Part shown: positions 47,315 to 56,268 of the stretch, piece after piece
How the letters are laid out: the number at the start of each line of letters is the position of its first letter
Numbering within the stretch: the first letter of the stretch is position 1
NCBI RefSeq assembly: GCF_000733845.1
Contig: NZ_JPOI01000001.1
Coordinates: forward strand, 186,001-250,000
Direction: 5' to 3'
DNA from: Geobacillus vulcani PSS1
Lineage (GTDB): Bacteria > Bacillota > Bacilli > Bacillales > Anoxybacillaceae
DNA length: 64,000 nt
Program-made: the position numbers and the translations under genes
The notes under the pieces: model-generated
Told to the model about the DNA's origin: nothing
Seen by the model: the letters and a program-made list of their open reading frames with translations, nothing else
Database searches by the model: none

Positions 47315-48394
47315 TCACCCGCTCGCCCGTATCTCTTGCCTCATAAACAACCAATAAGCGATCGCAAAGCAGACGAGAGTGGCGGCAATCAGAGCAGTCG
47401 CTTGCGGCCAAATGAGCAAGACACTTTGCGAGAACGGCAGCGGGGCGGCAACAGCGCCGGCCGTTTGTTCCACGGTGACGATCCCTAGCGTCCGAACGTC
47501 CGGCGAAAGCAAAGCGGTCGTGGATTCGTTGAACAAGTAGCTCGGCGACAATCTCATGAGACCAAGCACCAACTCTTGACGGCCGACCGCCTGCTCAACG
47601 GACGTAATCGCATCAGACTGCAAAAACGACTTCGCAAATACTTCCACGATCATCGCGTAAAAAAGGTTGAAAAACAGCCAAACGGCCAGCGCTGACAACG
47701 CGGATGTCGCCGCCTGGCGGAAGACGACGGAAAACAAAATGCCGAGATTCAGCCAAAAGGCGATATACACAAGGCATAACAACAAAAAGCAGACCATGCG
47801 GGCAAACTCTTCGAAAGTAGGCGGAATCCCCAAGACCAAAATGCCTAATGCCGTCACAAGCAGGCCGAGCGAAAGAAACAACACCGCATTCAACAGCAAA
47901 GCGGCGACAAACTTGCCGTTGATGACGTAATCGCGCGGGATCGGCTGCGCCATGAGCCGGCTCAGCGTCCCGCGATTCCGCTCCGAATTGATGGCATCAA
48001 ATCCAAGCGCGATGCCGAGCAGCGGTCCGAGAAAACCGACAAACGTCACAAACGATGGCAGCGTTCCGTCCGAGACAGTGAATAATTTTAAAAACAAGTA
48101 GGCGCCTTTCGCGATTTCCTTGGCCTCTTCCGACGAATCGAGCGCATCCCGAATCGTCGTCATCGCCGTATACAGCGACCCGAAGCAAGTGAGCAAGATG
48201 AGAGCGATCAAAATGATCATGCGCCAACTCGTCAAATAATCGGCCAGTTCTTTTTTGACAATGGCCGAAAAGGCGCTGCTCGCCCCTCTTGTCCGCTTCT
48301 TCTCATCAAGCGCCCCCGCCTTCAGCCGTTCACCCCATCTTTTTGCATATGAAAAACCACCGTTTTCCCATCGCCCCTTCTTACGGGCCTTCAA
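47315..48394 (-). CDS. ABC-2 type exporter permease (NosY-like)
   Basis: 359 aa. A long basic N-terminus (~1-45), then six helices. FDAINSERNRGTLSRLMAQPIPRDYVINGKFVAAL is the ABC-2 permease signature of NosY/NatB-type proteins. The TTG start at 48394 has GGGAGGG 7 nt upstream and overlaps the ATPase stop (TTGA). Works with the ATPase and the NEW3 protein; the cargo is unknown. Confidence 0.85.
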   Translation of the reverse strand: MKARKKGRWENGGFSYAKRWGERLKAGALDEKKRTRGASSAFSAIVKKELADYLTSWRMIILIALILLTCFGSLYTAMTTIRDALDSSEEAKEIAKGAYLFLKLFTVSDGTLPSFVTFVGFLGPLLGIALGFDAINSERNRGTLSRLMAQPIPRDYVINGKFVAALLLNAVLFLSLGLLVTALGILVLGIPPTFEEFARMVCFLLLCLVYIAFWLNLGILFSVVFRQAATSALSALAVWLFFNLFYAMIVEVFAKSFLQSDAITSVEQAVGRQELVLGLMRLSPSYLFNESTTALLSPDVRTLGIVTVEQTAGAVAAPLPFSQSVLLIWPQATALIAATLVCFAIAYWLFMRQEIRASG

Positions 48395-49338
48395 CGTCCA
48401 TCCCTCCCTTCAAAATAGCGGTGATAAATCTCATCGAGGCCGAAATGGCGGCGGCTCAGGTGGAACAAGGAAGCGTGGGATTCGATGATGGTTTTGCTGA
48501 TGGCGGCGCTCACATCCGTTTGGCAATACACATCCCATCCATTTTCCGTTTGCTCCACTTTATTGACGCCCGGAATCGCCTCGATTTTGGCCCGTAAGGA
48601 AGCGTCAAGCGGTGAAGCGGCCACATGGATGACATAGGCATCCTGCAAAAACAGCTGTTGCGCGAGACGTTCCATATTCCCTTCGGCCAGCAGTTTCCCA
48701 TCAACGAACAAACCGACCCGGTCGCAAATTTGCTGAACATGATGCAATTGGTGCGAGGACAGCAGTACCGTGATGCCTTCATTGCGGCTCAAATCGCGGA
48801 TCAGCCGCAGCAGCTCACGCACTCCTTCCGGGTCGATGCCTAGCGTCGGCTCATCCAAAATGATCACTTCCGGATGCTTCATCAACACATCGGCCAAACC
48901 GAGCCGCTGCCTCATCCCCCGCGAGTATTTCCCCGCTTTTTTATGGGCTGCATCAGTCAAATTCACCTTCTCGAGCAGCTCCCATGCCCGCTTTTCCGCC
49001 TCAGTGCGAGGGATGCCGTTTAACGCCGCCGTATACAGCAAGTTCTCCAAGCCTGTCATGTGATGGTAAAACCCGACATCATCCGGCAAGTATCCGACTT
49101 TCCGTTTGACGTCAATTGGATTTCGCACCGGATCGATGCCGCATACACGCACCGAGCCGGATGTCGGCTCGGTAAGTCCGAGCATCATTAAAATCGTCGT
49201 CGTCTTTCCGGCCCCGTTCGGGCCAAGAAGGCCAAAAATTTCCCCCTTTCGAATGGAAAGCGACAAATGGTCAACCGCCCGATGGTCGCCATACGTTTTG
49301 CATAAGTTGTTCAGCTCGATGACGGCGGGTGCTGCCAT
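48391..49338 (-). CDS. ABC exporter ATPase (NosF/CcmA-like)
   Basis: 315 aa. Walker A GPNGAGKTTT, signature YSRGMRQRLGLA, Walker B EVIILDEPTLGIDPEG and switch His LLSSHQLHH. The C-terminal ~90 residues are the extra domain seen in ABC-2 exporters. The ATG at 49338 follows GGGAGGAGG, 2 nt after the NEW3 gene stop. Resembles NosF, but no nosZ or nosD lies nearby. Confidence 0.9.
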   Translation of the reverse strand: MAAPAVIELNNLCKTYGDHRAVDHLSLSIRKGEIFGLLGPNGAGKTTTILMMLGLTEPTSGSVRVCGIDPVRNPIDVKRKVGYLPDDVGFYHHMTGLENLLYTAALNGIPRTEAEKRAWELLEKVNLTDAAHKKAGKYSRGMRQRLGLADVLMKHPEVIILDEPTLGIDPEGVRELLRLIRDLSRNEGITVLLSSHQLHHVQQICDRVGLFVDGKLLAEGNMERLAQQLFLQDAYVIHVAASPLDASLRAKIEAIPGVNKVEQTENGWDVYCQTDVSAAISKTIIESHASLFHLSRRHFGLDEIYHRYFEGRDGR

Positions 49339-49340
49339 GC

Positions 49341-50498
49341 TTACCTCCTCCCGTATGTTTTGATCAAATAATACAGCCCTCCGGCCACCCCGACAATGAT
49401 CAACACCGCCACCACGCCCCAAACGGTTGACGTTTTGACTGAGACGCGAAACGCCGCCTCCGCCGACGTTTCCGCGGTTTGCGCCTGGAAGTTGACGACA
49501 TAATCCCCGGCAATCGCTTCATCCGACGCTTTCACTTTCGCCTTGACGGTTTTGGAATCGCCTGGGTTCAGCTGGGCGATCGTGCTTTGATCGAATTCCA
49601 CTTCCCAGTCAGGCGGAGCGTCAGCCGTCATGTTGATGTTCAAAAGCGGGGCGCTTCCGGTGTTTTTAACGACCAGATCGATCACCCGTTCATTCCCCGC
49701 CGTCACATCGGTGCTCAAGTTTCCTGACGGCGTCGTCAGTTTCAGCTCATACGTGCCGGTGATGACCGCCTCTAATGTCAGCTCGGCCGATGTGTCGCTC
49801 GTTTGCGCTTTGATCGGGATTTTGTACGTGCCCGCTTTCACATTTTCCGGCGGTTTGACCTCTACGGTAATGTCTCTCGATTCATTCGGCTCGAGTTTGA
49901 CCGATGTCACGGAATTGCCTTCCGATTTGAACGTGACTTGCCACCCTTTTTCCGCCGCCGAACTTAACGCGTAATTTTGCGTCTTGGCGGTTCGGTTTTT
50001 CAGCGTGACATCATACGTGAAGCTCGAATCGGCATGCCCCTCAAGGTTCGTTTGATCCGACGTGAGTTCGGTTTTAAATGACCCTTGTTCCGTCACGCGG
50101 ACAAGCAGCGGCAATTTCGCTGAACCGCTCTCCCCGTTGGCGACAAGCCAAAAGCGGTAATCCCCTTTGTCGACATCCAGCGGCACGTTCACTTCCAGCG
50201 TGACCTCTTCTTCTTTCCCGCCTCGGATGGAAAGCTGTTCAATCGTTCGCCCCTCCGCGGTAATCGACGTCGACCATCCTTTCGGCAGGTGGTCAAACGA
50301 GAAGGTGACGTTTTCGATGCTGGAACCGTTGTTGATGACATTAACTGTATAGTCGATCGTCTCCCCCGGCGTCACGGAAAGCCCGGTGTACGGCGTGAAA
50401 AGAACAACGCCGCCTGCCGCCGAGGCTGGACGGATCGGAAGAAAAAGAGAAAAGAGAGTCAAGATCATGGCAACCATCGCAATCATCCTGCTTCGCAC
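49341..50498 (-). CDS. Exported membrane-anchored protein with NEW3-type repeats (COG1470-like)
   Basis: About 385 aa. An N-terminal signal peptide (hydrophobic MIAMVAMILTLFSLFLP, cleavage near ASA-AG) precedes three Ig-like NEW3-type repeats of ~100 aa, each with DYTVNVINNGS / TYDVTLKNRTAKTQ / DLVVKNTGSAPL. A C-terminal membrane helix (WGVVAVLIIVGVAGGLYYLI) and a short basic tail follow. An extracellular protein tethered to the membrane. The start is uncertain (GTG 50498, GTG 50507 or ATG 50486). Divergent from the sigma gene. Confidence 0.75.
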   Translation of the reverse strand: MRSRMIAMVAMILTLFSLFLPIRPASAAGGVVLFTPYTGLSVTPGETIDYTVNVINNGSSIENVTFSFDHLPKGWSTSITAEGRTIEQLSIRGGKEEEVTLEVNVPLDVDKGDYRFWLVANGESGSAKLPLLVRVTEQGSFKTELTSDQTNLEGHADSSFTYDVTLKNRTAKTQNYALSSAAEKGWQVTFKSEGNSVTSVKLEPNESRDITVEVKPPENVKAGTYKIPIKAQTSDTSAELTLEAVITGTYELKLTTPSGNLSTDVTAGNERVIDLVVKNTGSAPLLNINMTADAPPDWEVEFDQSTIAQLNPGDSKTVKAKVKASDEAIAGDYVVNFQAQTAETSAEAAFRVSVKTSTVWGVVAVLIIVGVAGGLYYLIKTYGRR

Positions 50499-50634
50499 GA
50501 CATTCACTCCCTCCTTCTGTTTTCACTTCGTATACGCCAGAAATGGATCAATGGATTTGTTTTGCAGGAGAAAAATTCAGTTGTAGAATAGATGCAGAGC
50601 AACCATTCCAAGCATGCGTCGGGAGGTGGGCAAG

Positions 50635-51216
50635 ATGGAAGACCGACGGGAAGACCTCGAACTGCTCGAGAAGATCGCCGAAGGCTCGCGCACCGCCTTT
50701 GACCGTTTCTACGAAAAATACGCCCCGATGGTCTATCATATCGCTCTTCGGATCGTCGGCGACGAGGCGGAGGCGGAAGATGTCAGCCAAGACGTGTTTC
50801 TCGAAATCTTACAAAAACCCCATCAATTCGACCCGAAACGGGGAAGCGTTCAAGCCTTTCTTGCCGTGAAAACAAAAAGCCGGTCGCTCGACCGCCTGCG
50901 CAAGAAACGGGATTTGTTAGTGAACCGCCTTGAGGAAGCGGCTTTAAAAGAAAACGGGGCGGAATTCTATTTTCTCCGCCAACTGGAACAACAAGTCCTC
51001 ATCGACGCTTTGACCCATCTCCCCGAGGAGCAGCGGCAAGCCATTATTCACTTTTATTTTCACGGGGAAACCCAACGGGAAATCGCTGCCGCCATGAACA
51101 AACCGTTGGGCTCTGTCAAGTCGCTCATCCGCTACGGCTTGCGCAATTTGCGAAAACAAAAAGAGCTGTTCCGCTGGATGGAAGCTGGCCGAGGTGAAAA
51201 ACAGCATGAAGCATAG
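50635..51216 (+). CDS. ECF sigma factor
   Basis: 193 aa. Region 2: DRFYEKYAPMVYHIALRIVG and the -10-binding AEDVSQDVFLEIL. Region 4: LIDALTHLPEEQRQAIIHFY with the HTH TQREIAAAMNKPLGSVKSLI. The ATG at 50635 follows GGGAGGTG. Its 3' end overlaps the anti-sigma gene by 11 nt. Probably drives its own operon and perhaps the divergent NEW3-ABC genes. Confidence 0.92.
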   Translation: MEDRREDLELLEKIAEGSRTAFDRFYEKYAPMVYHIALRIVGDEAEAEDVSQDVFLEILQKPHQFDPKRGSVQAFLAVKTKSRSLDRLRKKRDLLVNRLEEAALKENGAEFYFLRQLEQQVLIDALTHLPEEQRQAIIHFYFHGETQREIAAAMNKPLGSVKSLIRYGLRNLRKQKELFRWMEAGRGEKQHEA

Positions 51217-51955
51217 CCATATTTCTGAAACCAAAATCGTGGACTGGCTGTTAGACAGGCTGCCAGAGCGAGAAAAAGAAGACGTATCGAGCCATCTAAA
51301 GCAGTGTCTGGAATGCCAACGCTTGCTTGAAGCGTGGAAAGGCATCGGGCTGAAGGCAGAAGCTCACTATGAAGCGCCTCCCCTTTCCCGTCCAGAGCGA
51401 ATTTGGGCTCAGGCGGAAGCGCAAAAACAAACCAAGCGGATGCGGCGCGGTCTCCGCTTGGCAGGCGGGTGGATCGGCGCAGCTGTAGCCGTCTTCCTTT
51501 TCACCTTGCGCCTTTCCGCTCCCAACGACGGACCAGCCGCTTCCCATGACCGATCGGATGAGCCATATCGATACATGATTGTCGAACAAAAGGCCGACAT
51601 TCCGATCGAGCGAATCATTCATAATCCAGAAACAAAACAAATTCCGATTGAGCCATCGGCGCTCTTTCAACAACTGGACGGCACGATTTGGCTCAACGAT
51701 GATACGAAGGAAATGCTGATGGAGCTTGAAGGGTTGCCGCCGTTCACGGCTCGCGATTATCAGTTGTGGATCATTTACACCAACAACGAAGTCAAAGGGG
51801 AACTGTTGACGGTCCGCCATGGAACAGCGCGCATTTTGATCACCGGCGAGGACGTCAAACGGTTCAAACAAATTAAAGCGAGCCTCGAACCAAAAGGGGG
51901 GAGCGCGACGCCGACCGGGCCGGAAACGTTTATTGTCGATCTCAAACACGAATAG
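51206..51955 (+). CDS. Membrane anti-sigma factor (ZAS + RskA-like domain)
   Basis: 249 aa. N-terminal zinc-binding anti-sigma motif HLKQCLECQRLLEAW (H-x3-C-x2-C, ~33-47). One membrane helix at ~87-104 (GGWIGAAVAVFLFTLRL) and an extracellular C-terminal domain with LEGLPPFTARDYQLWIIY, as in anti-sigma-K factors. Holds the sigma factor until an envelope signal releases it. The ATG at 51206 follows GAGGTG. Confidence 0.88.
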   Translation: MKHSHISETKIVDWLLDRLPEREKEDVSSHLKQCLECQRLLEAWKGIGLKAEAHYEAPPLSRPERIWAQAEAQKQTKRMRRGLRLAGGWIGAAVAVFLFTLRLSAPNDGPAASHDRSDEPYRYMIVEQKADIPIERIIHNPETKQIPIEPSALFQQLDGTIWLNDDTKEMLMELEGLPPFTARDYQLWIIYTNNEVKGELLTVRHGTARILITGEDVKRFKQIKASLEPKGGSATPTGPETFIVDLKHE

Positions 51956-52150
51956 ACGCCAAAGCCCCCTTTTGCTACAGGCCAGCGGCCCGTGTCGCTC
52001 GCGATCCATCCGCCGCCGCAAAAAAAGCCCCCGCTGCGTTCGAGGGCGGCAAGCCAAGCCGGGGACAGCCGCCCCATTGCCGGTGTGTTGACAGCCACGG
52101 ACAAGTTTATTGACCCGTCATACGCCCAAAAAGTAAAGGAGTGGATGAAA

Positions 52151-52363
52151 ATGAATAAAGTTTTTCGTTTACTCGTAGAAGATCTAGAACAGGAAAAAGA
52201 GAAAGCGGTCAAACAAGCCGAAAAACAGAAAGCCATCGAAATTGCGAAAAACTTGCTTGACGTCCTGCCGATTCACGAAGTCGCGAAACGAACGGGGCTG
52301 ACTGTCGCCGAAGTGGCGGAATTGGCGAAGGAAATGGATCAAAATCAACCTCCAGTCCAATAA
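52151..52363 (+). CDS. C-terminal piece of an Rpn/PD-(D/E)XK nuclease-family protein
   Basis: 70 aa, helical and highly charged: LVEDLEQEKEKAVKQAEKQK, then DVLPIHEVAKRTGLTVAEVA. This is the usual C-terminal tail of Rpn-family recombination-promoting nuclease/transposase-like proteins; the nuclease domain is absent. The ATG at 52151 has AAAGGAG with 9 nt spacing. A small stand-alone derivative or a remnant. Confidence 0.55.
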   Translation: MNKVFRLLVEDLEQEKEKAVKQAEKQKAIEIAKNLLDVLPIHEVAKRTGLTVAEVAELAKEMDQNQPPVQ

Positions 52364-52366
52364 CGC

Positions 52367-52398
52367 AAAAGAGCCGAGGTCGTTCGGTTCTTTTTTTC
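52367..52398 (+). terminator. Terminator after the 52.2 kb gene
   Basis: AAGAGCCGA / TCGGTTCTT stem with a G-T pair, followed by TTTTTTT. Confidence 0.8.
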
Positions 52399-52565
52399 GC
52401 ACTGTTGCCGTTTCATCATTGACCTTTCATTGACAATGGAACGTTATTGGAGAGACAAAATGATTTTTCATCATGAGCGTCTTTCTGTATCAAGTACATT
52501 TGGTGGTGAAGAACCGGGTGGTCAAGGATCGCTCTTCCGATCAGCAAAAGATGGATCCTCCCATC

Positions 52566-53144
52566 TCACCGATACTCTTCCTCGGTATTGACATTGCGCC
52601 ATACGGTTTCATCCGCGGCAAGCTGTTGGGCGTCAACATAGCGGACGCGGGCGCCGTCAAGAAGCGAAACCATCCGTCGTTCGCCGGCATCAAGCAGCTT
52701 GGCGATCATCGGGCGAAGCCGCCGGTGGTACAAGGCGACCAATGGCTCCGGGCGGCCGTCATGGAGCGGGACGACGGCGTCAAAGGATGGATCGGCATAG
52801 GTGGCGAGCCGTTCCGTTACGTCTTTGTCCATATACGGCATGTCGCACGGCAGGATGAACACCCAATCGGATTGGCTCCGTTCCATGGCGGTATAAATGC
52901 CGGCAAGCGGCCCAGAACCGCGGTAACGCTCCACATCAAGCAGCACCGGGATGTCCGTTCGCCGACGAAACTCGCTGACAAGCGCTGGATGGCTGATGAG
53001 ATACAACTCATCGGCAATCGGAGCCAGCGCGGCGACAGACCAAGCGAAAAACGGCGCGCCTTGATGCAACGCGAACGCCTTCGGCCGCCCGAACCGGCGC
53101 GACTGGCCGCCGGCCAGCACCACTCCAGCAATCGTTTGTTTCAT
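52566..53144 (-). CDS. mobA: Molybdenum cofactor guanylyltransferase MobA
   Basis: 192 aa. Transfers GMP from GTP to Moco for the bis-MGD cofactor of nitrate reductase and related enzymes. Motifs: GVVLAGGQSRRFGRPKA (~6-22), GPLAGIYTAME (~77) and ILPCDMPYMD (~95). The ATG at 53144 follows GGGGGAG. It lies alone, 9.6 kb from the other Moco genes. Confidence 0.95.
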   Translation of the reverse strand: MKQTIAGVVLAGGQSRRFGRPKAFALHQGAPFFAWSVAALAPIADELYLISHPALVSEFRRRTDIPVLLDVERYRGSGPLAGIYTAMERSQSDWVFILPCDMPYMDKDVTERLATYADPSFDAVVPLHDGRPEPLVALYHRRLRPMIAKLLDAGERRMVSLLDGARVRYVDAQQLAADETVWRNVNTEEEYR

Positions 53145-53420
53145 CACACTCCCCCTTCCGGACCTCGTCTGTTCCTACCGTACCATACGAACCGGCGAGA
53201 AAAAAGATATCCGTCTGTCGCGACAAATCTTAGACTAGGCGAACAGCCATCACCCGTTGGCGAAGAAGCATGTTTGCTGTTCCGCTTCTGAAAACGATCT
53301 GCTAATCAGCGATTGATAACGCCCGTAGTGGACCGAAAAAAACGTTCTCCATAAAGTCTTGACTGACTCCTTAGCAGCAAATTTGCTCATAACATTAGCC
53401 TTCTTTGTAGTATAATGAAT
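53145..53420. other. Intergenic, no gene
   Basis: No coding signal. Includes AGCAAATTTGCTCAT (53373-53387), a 15 nt match to the inner end of the IS4-type element at 39.06 kb, and a TATAAT at about 53412 that may start the transcript of the next small gene. Confidence 0.4.
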
Positions 53421-53520
53421 TATATACTTGCATCATAACCGCTCAAGCCTTAGGATGCGGTGACGAGCGTCGCCGCCCGAAGGTGAACATGTGCAATCCC
53501 CATGAAAGGAGAAATGGCGG
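53421..53520 (+). ncRNA. Candidate structured leader of the zinc-ribbon gene
   Basis: About 95 nt between a TATAAT-like -10 and the start codon contain the stem GCGGTGA-CGAGCG-TCGCCGC, then CCCGAAGGTGAACATG and GCAATCCCC before the ribosome-binding site. The GC-rich stem and conserved-looking single-stranded segments suggest a cis-regulatory RNA. I could not match it to a known riboswitch class. Confidence 0.35.
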
Positions 53521-53688
53521 TTGGAAGAGCTTGTTGGCTTTTGCGCGCAATGCGGCAAGCCGATCCATTGTTTGCATGGGTTTTTAAACGGAGTGGTCAG
53601 TCGCGAAACCGAGATGTTGTACTGCTTTCCATGCCATGACAAACAAAAGGAGAACGAACACGCTAAGCCAGACAAATGCCACCAGTGA
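53521..53688 (+). CDS. Small zinc-ribbon protein with TTG start
   Basis: 55 aa starting with TTG, 9 nt after AAAGGAG: EELVGFCAQCGKPIHCLHGF, then a CFPCHD knuckle and a charged tail ending DKCHQ. Two CxxC pairs (FCAQCGK and YCFPCH) 24 residues apart indicate one treble-clef or zinc-ribbon site. A canonical terminator (53710-53740) follows, which supports a real gene. No named family recognised. Confidence 0.7.
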   Translation: MEELVGFCAQCGKPIHCLHGFLNGVVSRETEMLYCFPCHDKQKENEHAKPDKCHQ

Positions 53689-53708
53689 TTGAAAACGTTC
53701 ACAAAAGC

Positions 53709-53741
53709 TAGGCACAGCGGAATGCCGCTGTGCCTATTTGT
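53709..53741 (+). terminator. Terminator of the zinc-ribbon gene
   Basis: AGGCACAGCGG / CCGCTGTGCCT perfect 11 bp stem with an AATG loop, then ATTTGTTCTTTTT. Confidence 0.88.
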
Positions 53742-53751
53742 TCTTTTTCCG

Positions 53752-53961
53752 CTACAGCTCTTCCCCTTCGCCGCGCGTTGAAGACAAACGTTCAACAGCC
53801 ACGTCAACAAAGGAACGATGACAAAGCAGGGCAATGCGATGCACCCAAAATACCGAATCCACCTGGGAAATCCCGACTAATCGAAGACTTCCCGCTTCAT
53901 CGCCCCCTCCCGCTGCTATGCGGTCCCACTCTTTGGTCAGCGAAAATACCCGATCATCCAT
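53752..53961 (-). CDS. Possible small hypothetical protein
   Basis: 69 aa, MDDRVFSLTKEWDRIAAGGG..., globular-looking composition without membrane helix or motif. The ribosome-binding site is weak (AGAGAG about 6 nt upstream). It may be real or a remnant; nothing else occupies 53745-54141. Confidence 0.35.
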   Translation of the reverse strand: MDDRVFSLTKEWDRIAAGGGDEAGSLRLVGISQVDSVFWVHRIALLCHRSFVDVAVERLSSTRGEGEEL

Positions 53962-54141
53962 CCGTTGTCTCTCTTCTACCCATGGTGTTTCGTACCTTGC
54001 GTTGCTTTTTCATAGTCAGAGACCATAATGCCTCCTTCCATAGACGCCATCCTGAACCGTTTGACTTGACTAGCCGCCGCCCCCTCCCTCACGAGCATGC
54101 GAGAGGACAAAGGTCCGTTCCTCGCTGGCCATAGCCCCCTC

Positions 54142-56268
54142 TCATTCCTTCACCCGCAACAGGCGCATGCTGTTGAAGGTCACCAGCAATGTGGCGCCCA
54201 TATCAGCGAACACCGCGAGCCAAAGGGTGAGCCAACCGGGGATGGCGGCCATGAGCGCTAACGCTTTTAACCCTAAGGCAAAGACAATGTTTTGCTTGAT
54301 AATCGAAAGCGTCCGGCGACCGAGGCGAACGGTGTACGGCAATTGGCGCAAGTCGTCGGCCATCAGCACGACGTCCGCCGTTTCCAGAGCGGCATCCGTC
54401 CCCGCTCCGCCCATCGCCACGCCGATATCGGCCGCGGCCAAAGCGGGGGCGTCATTCACTCCGTCGCCGACCATGGCCGTTATGCCATAACGTTGTTTCA
54501 GCTCGCGAATCGCCGCCAGCTTCTGCTCTGGAAGCAGCCCGGCGCGAATGGCCGACACGCCCGCTTGGCGGCCAATGGCTTGGGCGGTTTGTTTATGGTC
54601 ACCGGTTACCATGGCAATCTCTTTGATCCCGAGACGCGGCAATGCCGCAATGGTCGCCGCGGCGGACGGCCGCAGTCGATCAGCCGCCGCGATCAATCCC
54701 AACAGCCGACGGGCCGTGCCGATCGCCATCACCGTTTTTCCTTCTTGGCGGAAGGCGGCGATTCGTTGTTCCGCTTCACCCGGCAAACGGCCGAGCACAC
54801 TGGCGAGCAAGGATGGGCGGCCGATGTAGTACGTTTCGTTTCCGACGACCGCCTTCACCCCCTGGCCGGTCAACGACTGAAAGTCATCCACCGGCACGTC
54901 AAAAAACGGCACCCCATCTTCTTCCGCCAGGCGGACGATGGCGGAAGCGAGCGGGTGCTGCGACCGTTTTTCGATGGCCGCCGCCACCGCCAGCAGTCGT
55001 TCACGGCCCCCTTCGTACACGACGACATCGGTCACGGACGGTTTCCCTTCCGTTAACGTCCCGGTTTTATCAAAGGCAACCGCTCGCAGCCGGCCGATTT
55101 GTTCCAAATATACCCCGCCTTTGATGAGCACGCCGCGCCGGGCCGCATGGCCGAGAGCGGTGACAATTGCCACCGGTGTCGAGATGACGAGCGCGCACGG
55201 GCAGCCGATGACGAGAACAGCGAGGCCGCGATACACCCAATCAAGCCAATTGCCGCCCACGACAAGCGGCGGAATGACAGCGACAAGCAGCGCTGCAATC
55301 ATAATGAACGGCGTATAATAGAGGGCAAACCGATCGATGAACGCTTGCGACGGCGCCCGCTCCGCCTGCGCCTCTTCAACGAGATCGATCATTTTCGCCA
55401 ACATCGTTTCATCCGCCCGCTTCGTCACTTTCACTTCCAGGAATCCTTCCCCGTTCAGCGTCCCGGCGAACACCGCATCGCCCACCGTTTTTTCCGACGG
55501 CACGCTTTCGCCGGTCATCGCCGCCTCATTGACCGTGGACGCTCCGCTGACGACAACGCCGTCCAGAGGAATTTTCGCGCCTGGTTTCACGATCATGACC
55601 TCTCCAAGGCGAACGTCTTCGACCGGAACGGTCACTTCCTCCGCACCGCGCCGGATCGTCGCTGCAGCGGGCGCCATTTCCAGCAGCGACGCGATCGACC
55701 GCCGCGCTCGGTCCATCGAGTAGCGCTCGAGCGCTTCGCTTATGGCAAACAAAATGACAACGACCGCTCCCTCTTGCCATTCGCCGATCGCCGCCGCGCC
55801 GAGAATGGCGATCGTCATTAACGTGTTCATGTCCAACTGCCAGCGGGCCAAATTCCGCAGCCCCGTCCAAAACAAGGAATAGCCGCCGAGCGCGATCGCC
55901 GCCAAATACATCGCGACCGCCATTCCCCCGCTGTCCGCCGCATCGGCCGCAATGCCAATCAGAAGCAATGCAGCAGAGACGAGGACGTTCCCGTTCTCTT
56001 TCTTCTTCCAAAACGGCTCCCGCCGGATAGTGCGCTCGCGTTCTTCGCGAATTTTCAGGCGTTCAAACGCTCCGGCTTGTTCCAGTTCTTCCACCGTCGC
56101 CTCGCCCCAAACCGTGATTTTGGCGGCGCCGAAGTTGACTTTCGCTTCTTTGACGCCGGGCAAAGCTTTGACGTTGCGCTCAAACTTGGCGGCGCAATTT
56201 GCGCACGTTAACCCTTGCACGCGGTATGTTTTGGCCTCGATCCGGTCCAATGTTTGTTCATTCGCCAC
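54142..56268 (-). CDS. cadA: Cd2+/Zn2+/Pb2+-exporting P1B-type ATPase
   Basis: 708 aa. N-terminal heavy-metal-associated domain with GLTCANCA (~22-29). Metal-site CPC in VIGCPCALVIS (~345), phosphorylation motif DKTGTLTEG, P-domain VGDGVNDAPALAAADIGVAMG, and TGESVPSEK in the actuator domain. Eight membrane helices expected. The GTG start at 56268 has AGGGGGA 5 nt upstream and overlaps the cadC end by 11 nt. Exports divalent soft metals. Confidence 0.93.
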   Translation of the reverse strand: MANEQTLDRIEAKTYRVQGLTCANCAAKFERNVKALPGVKEAKVNFGAAKITVWGEATVEELEQAGAFERLKIREERERTIRREPFWKKKENGNVLVSAALLLIGIAADAADSGGMAVAMYLAAIALGGYSLFWTGLRNLARWQLDMNTLMTIAILGAAAIGEWQEGAVVVILFAISEALERYSMDRARRSIASLLEMAPAAATIRRGAEEVTVPVEDVRLGEVMIVKPGAKIPLDGVVVSGASTVNEAAMTGESVPSEKTVGDAVFAGTLNGEGFLEVKVTKRADETMLAKMIDLVEEAQAERAPSQAFIDRFALYYTPFIMIAALLVAVIPPLVVGGNWLDWVYRGLAVLVIGCPCALVISTPVAIVTALGHAARRGVLIKGGVYLEQIGRLRAVAFDKTGTLTEGKPSVTDVVVYEGGRERLLAVAAAIEKRSQHPLASAIVRLAEEDGVPFFDVPVDDFQSLTGQGVKAVVGNETYYIGRPSLLASVLGRLPGEAEQRIAAFRQEGKTVMAIGTARRLLGLIAAADRLRPSAAATIAALPRLGIKEIAMVTGDHKQTAQAIGRQAGVSAIRAGLLPEQKLAAIRELKQRYGITAMVGDGVNDAPALAAADIGVAMGGAGTDAALETADVVLMADDLRQLPYTVRLGRRTLSIIKQNIVFALGLKALALMAAIPGWLTLWLAVFADMGATLLVTFNSMRLLRVKE

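Noticed and set aside
47315..50507. Nitrous oxide reductase (nos) maturation cluster
   Set aside because: The ATPase and permease resemble NosF and NosY, but nosZ, nosD and nosL are absent and the third protein is a NEW3-repeat protein.
52473..53291. 272-codon forward frame over mobA
   Set aside because: Shadow of mobA, which has all MobA motifs on the other strand.
53373..53387. AGCAAATTTGCTCAT as a second IS4-type end
   Set aside because: Only 15 nt, partly self-palindromic, and no other part of the element is present there.
53433..53834. Minus-strand 133-codon frame opposite the zinc-ribbon gene
   Set aside because: Antisense shadow; the forward frame has signals at both ends.
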